From Promicromonospora panici (GTDB lineage Bacteria > Actinomycetota > Actinomycetes > Actinomycetales > Cellulomonadaceae): a DNA stretch of 64,000 bases. Under the pieces are notes generated by a model, which saw only the letters and a program-made list of their open reading frames with translations, made no database searches and was not told the origin of the DNA. Below, one piece after another: positions 34,454-42,734 of the stretch. Both the position numbers and the translations under genes were made by a program. The DNA lies in the NCBI RefSeq assembly GCF_900608595.1, contig NZ_UWYY01000021.1:1-64000 (forward strand), written 5' to 3'. The stretch's first letter is position 1, and the number at the start of each line of letters is the position of its first letter.

Positions 34454-35707
34454 TCACTGCGCGTTGTCGGCCAGGATCCGGTCGCCGAGCTCCTGGGCCT
34501 CGTCCAACGCCGTCTGCGCGTCGATCTCGCCGCCGAGGAACCGCTCCAGCGCGGGGATGAGCGCCTTGCCCTCGACGTCGGAGGAGCCCGGCGTGTTCGA
34601 CCGCACCTCGGCGTACTCCATGGTCTCGATGAACGCCTGGTACCGGTCGTCCTTCGTGAAGTACGGGTCGTTGGCGGCCTCCATGTTCGCGGGGATCCAG
34701 CCGGAGATCTTCGCGAAGTCGACGCTGTTGGCCGGCTGGGTGGTCCACCACTTCATGAACTCCCAGGCGCCGTCGGGGTTCTGCGCACCCTGCGGGATGA
34801 CCAGTCCGAAGCCGCCCATCCCCGCGCCCTGGTCGCCGTCCGGGCCGACGGGCGGCTGCACGATGCTGTAGTTCACGCCCGCCTCGTCCAGCGCGGTCAG
34901 CGCCCACGGCCCGTCGTACTTGATCGTTAGCTTGCCCTCGGCGAACGAGTCGACGCCCTCGCCGAAGCCGGGCTCGTACACGCCGGCGTCCAGCAGGCCC
35001 TTCCAGAACTCGAGCACCTCCAGGCCCTCCGGGCTGTTGAACGCGGTGCTGGTCCCGTCGTCGCTGAACATCTGGCCACCCGCCTGCTTCAGCCACATGT
35101 TGAACAGGCCCGGGTCGTCCAGCGCGAAGCCGGCGATGCTCAGCTTCCCGCCGTCCCGCTCGGTGACGGCCTCGGCGGCCGCCTTCAGCTCGGCCCAGTC
35201 CGTGGGCGGTTCGACGTCGGCCGCCTTCAGCAGGTCGGCGTTGTAGAAGAGGGACCGGTTGTCGACGAGCAGCGGGAGTCCGTAGGTCTCACCGTCGACG
35301 ACGAGCTCGCCCATCGCCTGGTCGTAGAACTGCGTGACGTCGACACCGTCGGCCTCGATGTACTCGTCGAGCGGCGCGAGCGCATTCTTCGGGACGTACA
35401 GCGGCGTGGCGAACCGGTCCCACAGGACGACGTCGGGCACGCTGCCGGACGCGAGCGCCGTGAGCAGCTTCTCCTCGACGAGCTCCTGACCGACGTACTT
35501 GACCTCGTACTCGTCCTGCGACTCGTTGAAGGCGTCCGCCTGCTTCTGCAGCTGCTTGGCCTGGTCCCCGGACCAGGAGCCCCAGAAGGTGACCTGTTCG
35601 GTCCCGCCGTCTGAGCCGCCGCCCGACCCGCTGCCGCAAGCGCTCAGGGTCCCGGCCAGTACCGCCGCCGCGGCGAGCGCCCCGGCGATCCGTGTCGAGC
35701 TCTTCAT
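34454..35707 (-). CDS. sugar-binding lipoprotein of CUT1 ABC transporter (mannan operon)
   Basis: 417 residues from the ATG at 35707, which has AAAGGAG. Lipoprotein signal with lipobox L-S-A-C (C24) and a Gly/Ser-rich tether, then a type I solute-binding fold (VTFWGSWSGDQAKQLQKQADAF, PDVVLWDRFA, GGFGLVIPQGAQNPDGAWEFM). It should capture oligosaccharides at the membrane surface for the two permeases encoded just upstream. Substrate is inferred as an alpha-mannooligosaccharide from the adjacent GH76. The very long reading frame upstream of the ATG is a shadow of the permease genes. Confidence 0.94.
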   Translation of the reverse strand: MKSSTRIAGALAAAAVLAGTLSACGSGSGGGSDGGTEQVTFWGSWSGDQAKQLQKQADAFNESQDEYEVKYVGQELVEEKLLTALASGSVPDVVLWDRFATPLYVPKNALAPLDEYIEADGVDVTQFYDQAMGELVVDGETYGLPLLVDNRSLFYNADLLKAADVEPPTDWAELKAAAEAVTERDGGKLSIAGFALDDPGLFNMWLKQAGGQMFSDDGTSTAFNSPEGLEVLEFWKGLLDAGVYEPGFGEGVDSFAEGKLTIKYDGPWALTALDEAGVNYSIVQPPVGPDGDQGAGMGGFGLVIPQGAQNPDGAWEFMKWWTTQPANSVDFAKISGWIPANMEAANDPYFTKDDRYQAFIETMEYAEVRSNTPGSSDVEGKALIPALERFLGGEIDAQTALDEAQELGDRILADNAQ

Positions 35708-35739
35708 GACTCTGCTCCTTTGCAGGGTTTCTCGAACGT

Positions 35740-36696
35740 TCACTTCGTTCCGGAGTGGGCGAAGTTCTCGATGATGTAGCGCTGCGCGAAGATGAAGACG
35801 ACTAGCACCGGCAGGCTCGCGAGGATCGTGCCGGCCAGCAGCGGCCCGTACTCCGTCTGGTACTCGTTGACGTACCCGGCGAGGCCCACCTGGACGGTGA
35901 GCATCTCGGGATCGTTGAGGGCGATCAGCGGCCACAGGAAGCTGTTCCAGCCGGCCTGGAACGTGAGGACGCCCAGCACGGCCAGGCCTGCCCGGGCCAG
36001 CGGCAGGTAGATGTTCCAGAAGATGCGGAACTCGCTCGCGCCGTCGATCCGCGCGGCGTCGCCGAGCTCGTCGGGCAGCGCCTGGAAGAACTGGCGCATG
36101 AAGAACACGGCGAACGGCCCGGCGGCGAACGGGATGAGCACGGCGCCGTAGCTGTTGATGAAGCCGGCCCCGCCTTCGCCGAACAGGTCGTTCCCGCCGA
36201 CCAGCGGGAACCGGCGCAGCACCAGGAAGGTGGGGACCATCGTGATGATGCCGGGCACCATCATGGAGCCGAGGAACAGCGAGAAGACGACGCCGCGGCC
36301 GCGGAAGCTCAGCTTCGCCAGGGCGTACCCCGCCAGGCCCCCGAAGAACAGGTTGGTCGCGACCCCGCCGAGCGCGATGATCGCCGAGTTGGTCAGGTAG
36401 CGGCCGAAGGGCCCGTCGGTGAACAGGGTCACGTAGTTCGCGAGGGTGGGGCTCTCGGGCAGGAGCTGGAGGTAGGACGAGAGGATCTCGCCCTCGGGTT
36501 TGAGGGACGTGGACAGGGTCCAGACCAGCGGCATCACGGTGGTGACGCTGATCAGGACGACGGCGAGCGTCCACACCGACCTGCCGAGGATGCGCCGGGC
36601 GGTCGGGGGCCGTTTGTCCGGCGTCGGCCCGGCGGCGGTGATCACGGGACCCGCGGCCGCGGTGCGGGCGGGGGCGGAGCTGGTCTGTGCGCTCAT
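35740..36696 (-). CDS. ABC sugar permease (MalG type, mannan operon)
   Basis: 318 residues from the ATG at 36696, overlapping the stop of the first permease as ATGA. Six predicted helices after a 40-residue Ala/Pro-rich cytoplasmic N-terminus. EAA loop LPDELGDAARIDGASEFRIF. Pairs with the following-numbered permease (36693-37580). No ATPase gene in the operon, as in the other CUT1 cluster here. Confidence 0.94.
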   Translation of the reverse strand: MSAQTSSAPARTAAAGPVITAAGPTPDKRPPTARRILGRSVWTLAVVLISVTTVMPLVWTLSTSLKPEGEILSSYLQLLPESPTLANYVTLFTDGPFGRYLTNSAIIALGGVATNLFFGGLAGYALAKLSFRGRGVVFSLFLGSMMVPGIITMVPTFLVLRRFPLVGGNDLFGEGGAGFINSYGAVLIPFAAGPFAVFFMRQFFQALPDELGDAARIDGASEFRIFWNIYLPLARAGLAVLGVLTFQAGWNSFLWPLIALNDPEMLTVQVGLAGYVNEYQTEYGPLLAGTILASLPVLVVFIFAQRYIIENFAHSGTK

Positions 36697-37580
36697 CGGT
36701 CTCTCTCCCGTCCGGTGGCGCGGGCGTTGGCGACGGAGAAGACGAGGATCACGAGGAACAGCACGAAGGAGAGTGCCGAGGCGTAGCCCATTTCCAGGCG
36801 TCCGAAGCCGCGGTCGTAGATGTAGTAGACGAGCGTGAGCGTCGAGTTCCCGGGTCCGCCCTTGGTGAGCACGTACGCCTGGTCGAACACCTGGAAGGCG
36901 GCGATCAGGAGCAGCGTGAGGATAAGGAACGTGGCCCGGGAGATGGCCGGCAGGGTCACGTGCCAGAACACGCGGAAGGCTCCGGCGCCGTCGACGCGGG
37001 CGGCGTCGACGAGCTCGCCCGGCACGCCCTGGAGCGCGCCGAGGTAGATGATCATGTTGGCGCCGAAGCCGGCCCAGACGCTCATCATGACGATGGCGAT
37101 CATCGCCCAGCGGGACTCGTACAGCCACGCCGGCCCGTTGATGCCGAACCAGCCCAGCACGGCGTTGAGCAGGCCGTACTGGGGGTTCAGCAGCCAGAAC
37201 CAGATGGCGGCGGTGGCGACCGTCGAGGACACGACCGGGATGTAGAAGAGCGTGCGGAACACGCGCGACACGCGGCTGCTGCGGTTGAGCAGCAGTGCCG
37301 TGCCGAGCGCCACGACGAGCCCGGCGGGCACGTACAGGACGGTGTAGAGCGCGGTGTTGCGCACGGCGACCCAGAAGATGGGGTCGTCGACGATGCGCGC
37401 GTAGTTCGCCAGGCCCACCCACTCGAACTCGCCGATGACCGCGTAGTCGGTCAGGCTCAGGCCGATCGCCATGATCACCGGCAGCAGCAGGAAGATCGCG
37501 AACAGCACCACCGGCACGGCGAGGAAGATCCACGCGCTGATCGTCTGCTGGCGCCGGGTGGCGCTGACGGCGGCGCTCAT
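36693..37580 (-). CDS. ABC sugar permease (MalF type, mannan operon)
   Basis: 295 residues from the ATG at 37580; the open frame further upstream runs through the promoter and is rejected. Six helices (AWIFLAVPVVLFAIFLLLP first) and EAA loop VPGELVDAARVDGAGAFRVF. First gene of the operon permease-permease-binding protein-GH76-regulator. A consensus promoter lies about 110 bases upstream, leaving a 5' untranslated leader. Confidence 0.94.
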   Translation of the reverse strand: MSAAVSATRRQQTISAWIFLAVPVVLFAIFLLLPVIMAIGLSLTDYAVIGEFEWVGLANYARIVDDPIFWVAVRNTALYTVLYVPAGLVVALGTALLLNRSSRVSRVFRTLFYIPVVSSTVATAAIWFWLLNPQYGLLNAVLGWFGINGPAWLYESRWAMIAIVMMSVWAGFGANMIIYLGALQGVPGELVDAARVDGAGAFRVFWHVTLPAISRATFLILTLLLIAAFQVFDQAYVLTKGGPGNSTLTLVYYIYDRGFGRLEMGYASALSFVLFLVILVFSVANARATGRERDR

Positions 37581-37691
37581 CCCGAGACCACCGGTGCTGC
37601 CGCCGGTCTGCCGAACCTCGTCGTCCGGAACCTCATCGTCCGCTCCTTCTGCGCTGCAGGCAGTCGTGCCGACGCTGGCCGACCTGCGTGC

Positions 37692-37744
37692 AGAGTAGGA
37701 GGCCATTACCCCTATGTCAACGTATGGCAATAGAGGTAATGGCC
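37692..37744 (-). promoter_or_regulatory. promoter and large inverted-repeat operator of the mannan operon
   Basis: On the minus strand TTGACA (37715-37720), a 17-bp spacer and TACTCT (37692-37697) form a near-consensus promoter. An inverted repeat with 15-bp arms (GGCCATTACCCCTAT at 37701-37715 and its complement at 37730-37744, 14 of 15 matching, 14-bp centre) overlaps spacer and -35. Probable target of the GntR/LacI regulator at the end of the operon. Confidence 0.8.
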
Positions 37745-37778
37745 GGAGTCGGTGGTGGACAGAGGCCGATCGACAGAG

Positions 37779-38885
37779 TCAGTGGACGATGACCGGCTTC
37801 ACGGTGGCGCCGCGGTGCATGTCGGCGAAGGCGTCGTCGAGCTCGGACAGCTTGTACTGCTTGATGAGCCGCCCGAGCGGGAGCCGGCCGGCTGCGACGA
37901 GGTCGACGAGCTGCGGGATGAGCACCCTGGGGTCGGCGTCGCCCATCGTCACGCCGCTGACCGACTTGCCGGGGAGGACCGCCTGGAAGTCCACGGGAAT
38001 CTCGGTCCCGGGCGGCGGGGCGCCGCAGGTGACCAGGTGGCCGCGTGCGCCGAGCGCCTCGATCGCGGACCTGGCCACGGCCGGCACTCCCGTGGTGTCG
38101 AAGGCGTGCGTCAGACCCACGCCGCCGGTGATCTCGGCGATGCGGGCGGCCACGTCCTCGTCCCGCCCGTTGATCGTGTGCGTCGCCCCGAGCTCGGTAG
38201 CGAGCTCCAGCCGTTCCGGCACGACGTCGACGGCGATGAGCAGGCCGGGCTCCCGCAGCGCGGCGGCCACCACGCCCGACAGGCCGACCGCTCCCGCGCC
38301 GAACACCGCGACGCGGGCGCCGGGGCGCACGCCCAGCGCGTTCCACACCGATCCGAAACCCGTCATCACCCCGCACCCGAGCGGGGCGAGGCTCGCGAGG
38401 TCGGCGTCGGCGCCCACGACGACGACGTTGCGCTCCTCCGCCACCGCGTGCCGGGCGAACGACGACTGGGCGAAGAAGTGCCCGCCGATCGGTGCGCCGT
38501 CGAGCGAGAGCGTCGCCGAGCCGTCCTCGCGCGCCCCGGCGAACAGGTTCCGCGGCAGCCACGTCGCACAGTAGGCCGGGTGGCCGTCCAGGCACGCCGG
38601 GCAGTCCCCGCAGGACGTGTAGCTCAGCACCACCTGGTCCCCGGGAGCGACCGTGGTGACCGCCGAGCCCACCCGCTCCACAATTCCGGCGCCCTCGTGG
38701 CCGATCACCCCGGGCAGCGGGAACGGGATGCCGCCTGCCCACACGCCGAGGTCGGTGTGGCAGACACCGGTCGCGACCATCCGCACGAGGACCTCGCGCT
38801 CGCGCAGGTCGGCGAGCTCGACGTCCCGCACGGTGAACGGCGTCTGGGGCGCCGTGAGGACGGCCGCCTGGGTCGTGGTGCTCAT
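37779..38885 (-). CDS. zinc-dependent alcohol dehydrogenase (aryl-alcohol type)
   Basis: 368 residues from the ATG at 38885, overlapping the aldehyde dehydrogenase stop (ATGA). Medium-chain family: catalytic zinc Cys in GVCHTD, GHEGAGIVE, structural zinc cysteines in CGDCPACLDGHPAYC, and the Rossmann loop FGAGAVGLSG. The cofactor-specificity aspartate in AVDVV points to NAD. Sequence pattern is that of benzyl-alcohol/aryl-alcohol dehydrogenases. With the adjacent aldehyde dehydrogenase it would oxidise an aromatic alcohol to the acid. Last gene of catabolic operon A. Confidence 0.92.
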   Translation of the reverse strand: MSTTTQAAVLTAPQTPFTVRDVELADLREREVLVRMVATGVCHTDLGVWAGGIPFPLPGVIGHEGAGIVERVGSAVTTVAPGDQVVLSYTSCGDCPACLDGHPAYCATWLPRNLFAGAREDGSATLSLDGAPIGGHFFAQSSFARHAVAEERNVVVVGADADLASLAPLGCGVMTGFGSVWNALGVRPGARVAVFGAGAVGLSGVVAAALREPGLLIAVDVVPERLELATELGATHTINGRDEDVAARIAEITGGVGLTHAFDTTGVPAVARSAIEALGARGHLVTCGAPPPGTEIPVDFQAVLPGKSVSGVTMGDADPRVLIPQLVDLVAAGRLPLGRLIKQYKLSELDDAFADMHRGATVKPVIVH

Positions 38886-40375
38886 GCGTCCTCCCCCAGG
38901 TCGATGACTATCGACTTGGTGCGCTGGTAGGACGCCAGCGCCTCGGGGCCGTACTCCCGGCCCCACCCCGATGCCTTGACCCCGCCGAACGGCACCGCCG
39001 GGTCGAGCACGGCCCAGCCGTTGACCCAGCAGATCCCGGCGTCGAGCCGCTTGGCGACGCGGTGGATCCGCGCGATGTCGGAGGACTGGATGCCCGAGGC
39101 CAGGCCGTACGCCGTGCCGTTGGCCATCGCGATGGCCTCCTCCTCCGTGTCGAAGGGCTGGACTGTCAGCACCGGTCCGAACACCTCCTCGCGGACGCAC
39201 TCGGCGTCCGACGACAGGCCGGCCAGGACCGTGGGCCGGTAGTAGAACCCGCCGCCCAGGTCCGCCGCCTCGCCGCCGCAGATCACCTGCGCGCCCTCCT
39301 CGCGCGCGGACTCGACCAGGGCCGAGACCTTGTCGAGCTGCTTCTGGCTGGCGAGCGGCCCGACGACGGTGGCGTCGTCCGTGATGTCGCCGAACGGGAC
39401 ACCGGGGACCGCCTGGCCCAGGATGCCCAGCACGGTCTCGTAGATCGGCCGCTCGACGAGCAGCCGCGGCCCTGCCATGCAGAACTGGCCCGCGTTGAAG
39501 ACGAAGGCGCCGATCACGGTGCCGATCGCCTTGTCGAGGTCGGCGTCGGCGAACAGGATGTTGGCCGCGTTGCCGCCGAGCTCCGCGGTGAACGGCTTGA
39601 GGGTCCGGGCGGCGAGCGCCGCGGCGTGCGCGCCCACCTCGGTCGAGCCGGTGAACGCGACCTTGTCGACCTGGGGATGGGCAACGAGGTGGTCGCCCAG
39701 GCTCGCACCCGAGCCCGTCACGACGTTGAAGACGCCGTCGGGGACGCCGGCGTCCTTGAGCACCTGCGCCATGAACAGCGCGCTCAGGGGCGTGTCGCCG
39801 GCCGGCTTGTGCACTATCGAGTTTCCGGCGATGAGGGCCGGGGCGATCTTGGTCGAGGACAGGATGAGCGGGAAGTTGAACGGCGTGATCGCCGCGACGA
39901 CGCCGATCGGCTCCTTGCGGATGTACGCGTGGGCGTTGGCGGGGATCTCGCGCACCGAGCCGTCCAGGTGCTGGCCGAGGCTCGCGGCGTACTCGAACTG
40001 CAGGATCGCGTGCTCGGTGTCGACGATGCGCGCGAACGTGATCGGCTTGCCGACGTCGTGGCTCTCCAGCTGCGCGAGCTCCTCGCGGCGCTCCCGAAGG
40101 ATCTCGACGGCCTTGAGCAGGATCCGCGACCGCTCGCGGCCACTCAGGCGGGACCAGACGCCGGAGTCGAACGACTCGCGGGCGGCGGCGACGGCGGCGT
40201 CGACGTCGGTGGTCTGCGCCCAGGCCACGGACGAGATCACGCGGCCCGTGGCCGGGCTGATCACGTCGCGGCGCGCGCCGTCGGCCGCCTCGCGCCACTC
40301 GCCGCCGATGAACAGCCGGCCCGGCGGGAACTGGACGCTGTCGGTGACAGCGGGGGGATTGTCGGTGACGGTCAT
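38882..40375 (-). CDS. aldehyde dehydrogenase (benzaldehyde/betaine-aldehyde type)
   Basis: 497 residues, AGAGGAAAG ribosome-binding site. Catalytic C299 in G-Q-F-C-M-A-G and general base E265 in A-E-L-G-G-N are intact; ITPFNFPL and FTGSTEVG form the NAD site, and EEVFGPVL is the usual C-terminal motif. Note that the residue pattern Q-F-C-M replaces the common Q-x-C-x-A. Oxidises an aldehyde to the acid with NAD(P). Coupled to the alcohol dehydrogenase by a four-base overlap and 47 bp after the esterase. Confidence 0.93.
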   Translation of the reverse strand: MTVTDNPPAVTDSVQFPPGRLFIGGEWREAADGARRDVISPATGRVISSVAWAQTTDVDAAVAAARESFDSGVWSRLSGRERSRILLKAVEILRERREELAQLESHDVGKPITFARIVDTEHAILQFEYAASLGQHLDGSVREIPANAHAYIRKEPIGVVAAITPFNFPLILSSTKIAPALIAGNSIVHKPAGDTPLSALFMAQVLKDAGVPDGVFNVVTGSGASLGDHLVAHPQVDKVAFTGSTEVGAHAAALAARTLKPFTAELGGNAANILFADADLDKAIGTVIGAFVFNAGQFCMAGPRLLVERPIYETVLGILGQAVPGVPFGDITDDATVVGPLASQKQLDKVSALVESAREEGAQVICGGEAADLGGGFYYRPTVLAGLSSDAECVREEVFGPVLTVQPFDTEEEAIAMANGTAYGLASGIQSSDIARIHRVAKRLDAGICWVNGWAVLDPAVPFGGVKASGWGREYGPEALASYQRTKSIVIDLGEDA

Positions 40376-40422
40376 GACTTTCCTCTCATCGTTGAGAAAC
40401 TTCCAGGCGAAGGGCCCTGCCC

Positions 40423-41388
40423 TCAGGCCGACGGGGCCGACTGCTGTGCGACCTCCCGGAGCCGTTCGGCGATGAACGCGTAGGTGCGCCGGGCGGTCTC
40501 GAGGTCGTCCATGTCGTAGGCGTGGTCCGCCCCCGCGATATCGACGTGGGCGACCAGCGCGCCCACGGCACGGAGCCGGACGGCGTAGGCCTCGCCATCA
40601 CCGCGGAGCCGGTCAAGCTCGCACGTCAGGACCACCGCGGGCGCGATGCCGGTCAGGTCGGCGTCGTCGGCGGGGTTGGCCGGGGACGCGAGCCGGTCGG
40701 AACGCATGGCGGGGTCCGGGATGTAGGCGTTGTCGAACACGTCGCCCATCCAGGGCTTGATCATCGGGTTGGTGCCGGCCGCCACCTTGTCCCGGGCGTG
40801 CGTGACCAGGTCGAGCGGCGGGTAGTGGAGGACCTGGAGCCCGATGGCCGGGTCGCCGTGCTCGAGGGCCTGGCGGGCGACGGCCGCAGCGAGCGCGCCG
40901 CCGGCGCTCTGGCCGCCGACCGTGAGGCGGATACCGTCCCAGCCGTTGGCGTCCCCGTGCTCGGCGACCCACCGCACCACCTCGTAGGCCTGGTGGGGCG
41001 CCGCGGGGAACCGGTGCTGCGGCGCCACGACGTAGTCGACGTTGACGACGACCACCCCCGCCTCGGCGGCGAGGTAGCGGCACAGCGGATCGTCGAGCTG
41101 GACGTCGCGCATGACGTAGCCGCCGCCGTGAAAGTTCACGTGCACGGGCGGGTTCGGGGCCTCACCGACGGACGGGCGCTCGGATCGGCCGGCGGGCCGG
41201 TAGACGAACGCCCTGGCCGGTCCGAGCGCCGTCGGGACGCTGATCTCCTCGACGTCCGCGGGGTACTCGGGGAACGGCGCCGGCTTGCCGCGCGCGGCCA
41301 GCTTGAGGCCGACCGTGGACATGCGCTGCATCCCGAGCGCGACCGCCGAGGCCACGTGGACGCTGCTGAGTACGGACATCTTCGCCAT
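40423..41388 (-). CDS. HSL-family esterase/lipase (alpha/beta-hydrolase)
   Basis: 321 residues from the ATG at 41388 (ATG 41379 is an alternative). Oxyanion-hole motif H-G-G-G-Y, nucleophile in G-Q-S-A-G-G, late aspartate in C-E-L-D-R-L-R-G-D and histidine in A-D-H-A-Y: a complete hormone-sensitive-lipase-type triad. No signal peptide. In an operon for aromatic acids it may hydrolyse an aromatic ester. Separated from the upstream monooxygenase by an 89-bp gap containing a long palindrome, which may reduce downstream expression. Confidence 0.9.
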   Translation of the reverse strand: MAKMSVLSSVHVASAVALGMQRMSTVGLKLAARGKPAPFPEYPADVEEISVPTALGPARAFVYRPAGRSERPSVGEAPNPPVHVNFHGGGYVMRDVQLDDPLCRYLAAEAGVVVVNVDYVVAPQHRFPAAPHQAYEVVRWVAEHGDANGWDGIRLTVGGQSAGGALAAAVARQALEHGDPAIGLQVLHYPPLDLVTHARDKVAAGTNPMIKPWMGDVFDNAYIPDPAMRSDRLASPANPADDADLTGIAPAVVLTCELDRLRGDGEAYAVRLRAVGALVAHVDIAGADHAYDMDDLETARRTYAFIAERLREVAQQSAPSA

Positions 41389-41404
41389 CTTCCTGCGAGT
41401 AGGT

Positions 41405-41473
41405 CTTGGTTGTGAGCGTGATCGTTGCGACTTCACGCCCGTTTTAGGCGCAACGATCACGCCCACAACACAG
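41405..41473. repeat. palindromic intergenic element, copy 1
   Basis: Arms of about 20-25 bp (inner arm right side CGCAACGATCACGCCCACAA) around a 19-base loop. A nearly identical element lies at 56151-56219 in opposite orientation, judged by the loop. Located between the monooxygenase stop and the esterase start. Behaves like a REP/terminator-type element. Confidence 0.85.
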
Positions 41474-41477
41474 TCGG

Positions 41478-42734
41478 TTAGTAGCGGTAGATCGTCTGGG
41501 CCGTGTGGACGCCGCGGGGACCGTAGGGCGCCTTCTCGAGCCACGCGGACGCGGCTTCGTTCTGCGGGGCGAGCTCGGCGGCGGCCCGGACCTCCTCGGC
41601 CTTCTCGGGCGAGGGGCGCAGGTGCGCCAGCGCCTCCCCCGCGGCGTCCCGGTTGAACAGCGCGGCGGACCGGCGGGCCAGCGCGAACGACTCGACCGCC
41701 GTCCACGCGGAGTCCCGGGTGCCCGCGGCGAGCGCCAGGACTACGGCGGACGCGGCCGCCTCGGCATCGGGCACGCCGGAGTTGAGGCCGCGCGCGCCGA
41801 ACGGCGCGAACAGGTGCGCTGCCTCCCCCGCGAGCAGCACCCGGCGGGCGGGGTCGGCGAAGTCGTGCGCGACGAGCTGAAGGAACTGGTACGTCGAGAC
41901 CCACGAGGTGTTCTCCGCGTACCCGGCCGGGAGCACCGCGTCGAGCCAGGTGCGCACGCCGTCGGGCGAGGCGAACTTGTCGGCGTCGTCGCCGTCGACG
42001 AGCTGCAGGTCGACCCGGTAGCCGCCCGCGAACGGCACGACCAGGACGTTGCGGCCCTGGACCGCCGGGTGGGCGTAGTGGAAGTGCCGCTCCTGGGGCA
42101 GGGCAGGCTGCTCGATCTCGGCGACGTCGACGACGATGTACCAGCCGTCGTCGCGCCCGCCCTCCATCCGGGCGCCGATCTGCTTGCGCACGGCGGAGCG
42201 CGAGCCGTCCGCGGCGATCACGTACTGCGCCTGCCAGCGGTCGCCACCCAGGGTGGTGATGCGGACGCCGTCGTCGTCGGAGACGACGTCCGTGACCTCC
42301 TGCTCCCAGGCGAACTCGACCCCGGCCGCGACCGCGCGCTCGTAGAGGTACCGCTCGGTCTCGACCTGCGGCAGGCTCGTGAAGTGCGGGTACGTCCCCG
42401 GCGCGGGGTCGGGGTAGGTCTTGGCGTAGACCTCCTTGCCCTCGTAGAAGGTGCGCTGCGTGTTCCAGTAGACGCCGTGCCCGTACAGCTCGGCGCCGAG
42501 CCCTGGGCTGAGCCGGTCGAGGATCTGCAATGTCTGGCTGTGCGTGAAGATCGCGCGGCTGCCCGGCCGCTGCCGCCCGTGCCGCCCGGCCTCCAGGACG
42601 GTCACGGGGCGGCCGTACGACCGCAGCGCCAGGGCCGCGGTCAGGCCTACGGGCCCGGCGCCGACCACGAGGGTCTCGCGCTCGCGGACCGCCTCGCCGC
42701 TGCGCGCCTGAGGATCAGGAGTTGTGCTGACCAT
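41478..42734 (-). CDS. FAD-dependent aromatic-ring monooxygenase (class A flavoprotein)
   Basis: 418 residues. FAD dinucleotide loop G25-A-G27-P-V-G30, the DG motif near residue 175 (IAADGSRSAVRKQIG), and the late FAD-contact segment LLAGEAAHLFAPFGARGLNSG. There the normally conserved G-D is G303-E304. The family hydroxylates phenolic acids using NAD(P)H and oxygen. With gentisate dioxygenase, maleylpyruvate isomerase and an FAH-family hydrolase in the same island, a 3-hydroxybenzoate (or salicylate) hydroxylase giving gentisate is the leading guess. Its start overlaps the end of the CoA-ligase gene by 20 bp. Confidence 0.88.
   Translation of the reverse strand: MVSTTPDPQARSGEAVRERETLVVGAGPVGLTAALALRSYGRPVTVLEAGRHGRQRPGSRAIFTHSQTLQILDRLSPGLGAELYGHGVYWNTQRTFYEGKEVYAKTYPDPAPGTYPHFTSLPQVETERYLYERAVAAGVEFAWEQEVTDVVSDDDGVRITTLGGDRWQAQYVIAADGSRSAVRKQIGARMEGGRDDGWYIVVDVAEIEQPALPQERHFHYAHPAVQGRNVLVVPFAGGYRVDLQLVDGDDADKFASPDGVRTWLDAVLPAGYAENTSWVSTYQFLQLVAHDFADPARRVLLAGEAAHLFAPFGARGLNSGVPDAEAAASAVVLALAAGTRDSAWTAVESFALARRSAALFNRDAAGEALAHLRPSPEKAEEVRAAAELAPQNEAASAWLEKAPYGPRGVHTAQTIYRY

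Noticed and set aside
34454..36574. 706-codon frame ending in the binding-protein gene
   Set aside because: The first ~290 codons are a shadow of the two permease genes; the lipoprotein start at 35707 has AAAGGAG and a lipobox.
37779..40298. 839-codon frame that could suggest an aldehyde/alcohol dehydrogenase fusion
   Set aside because: The extra N-terminal part is an out-of-frame reading of the aldehyde dehydrogenase gene; the two genes overlap by ATGA and are separate.
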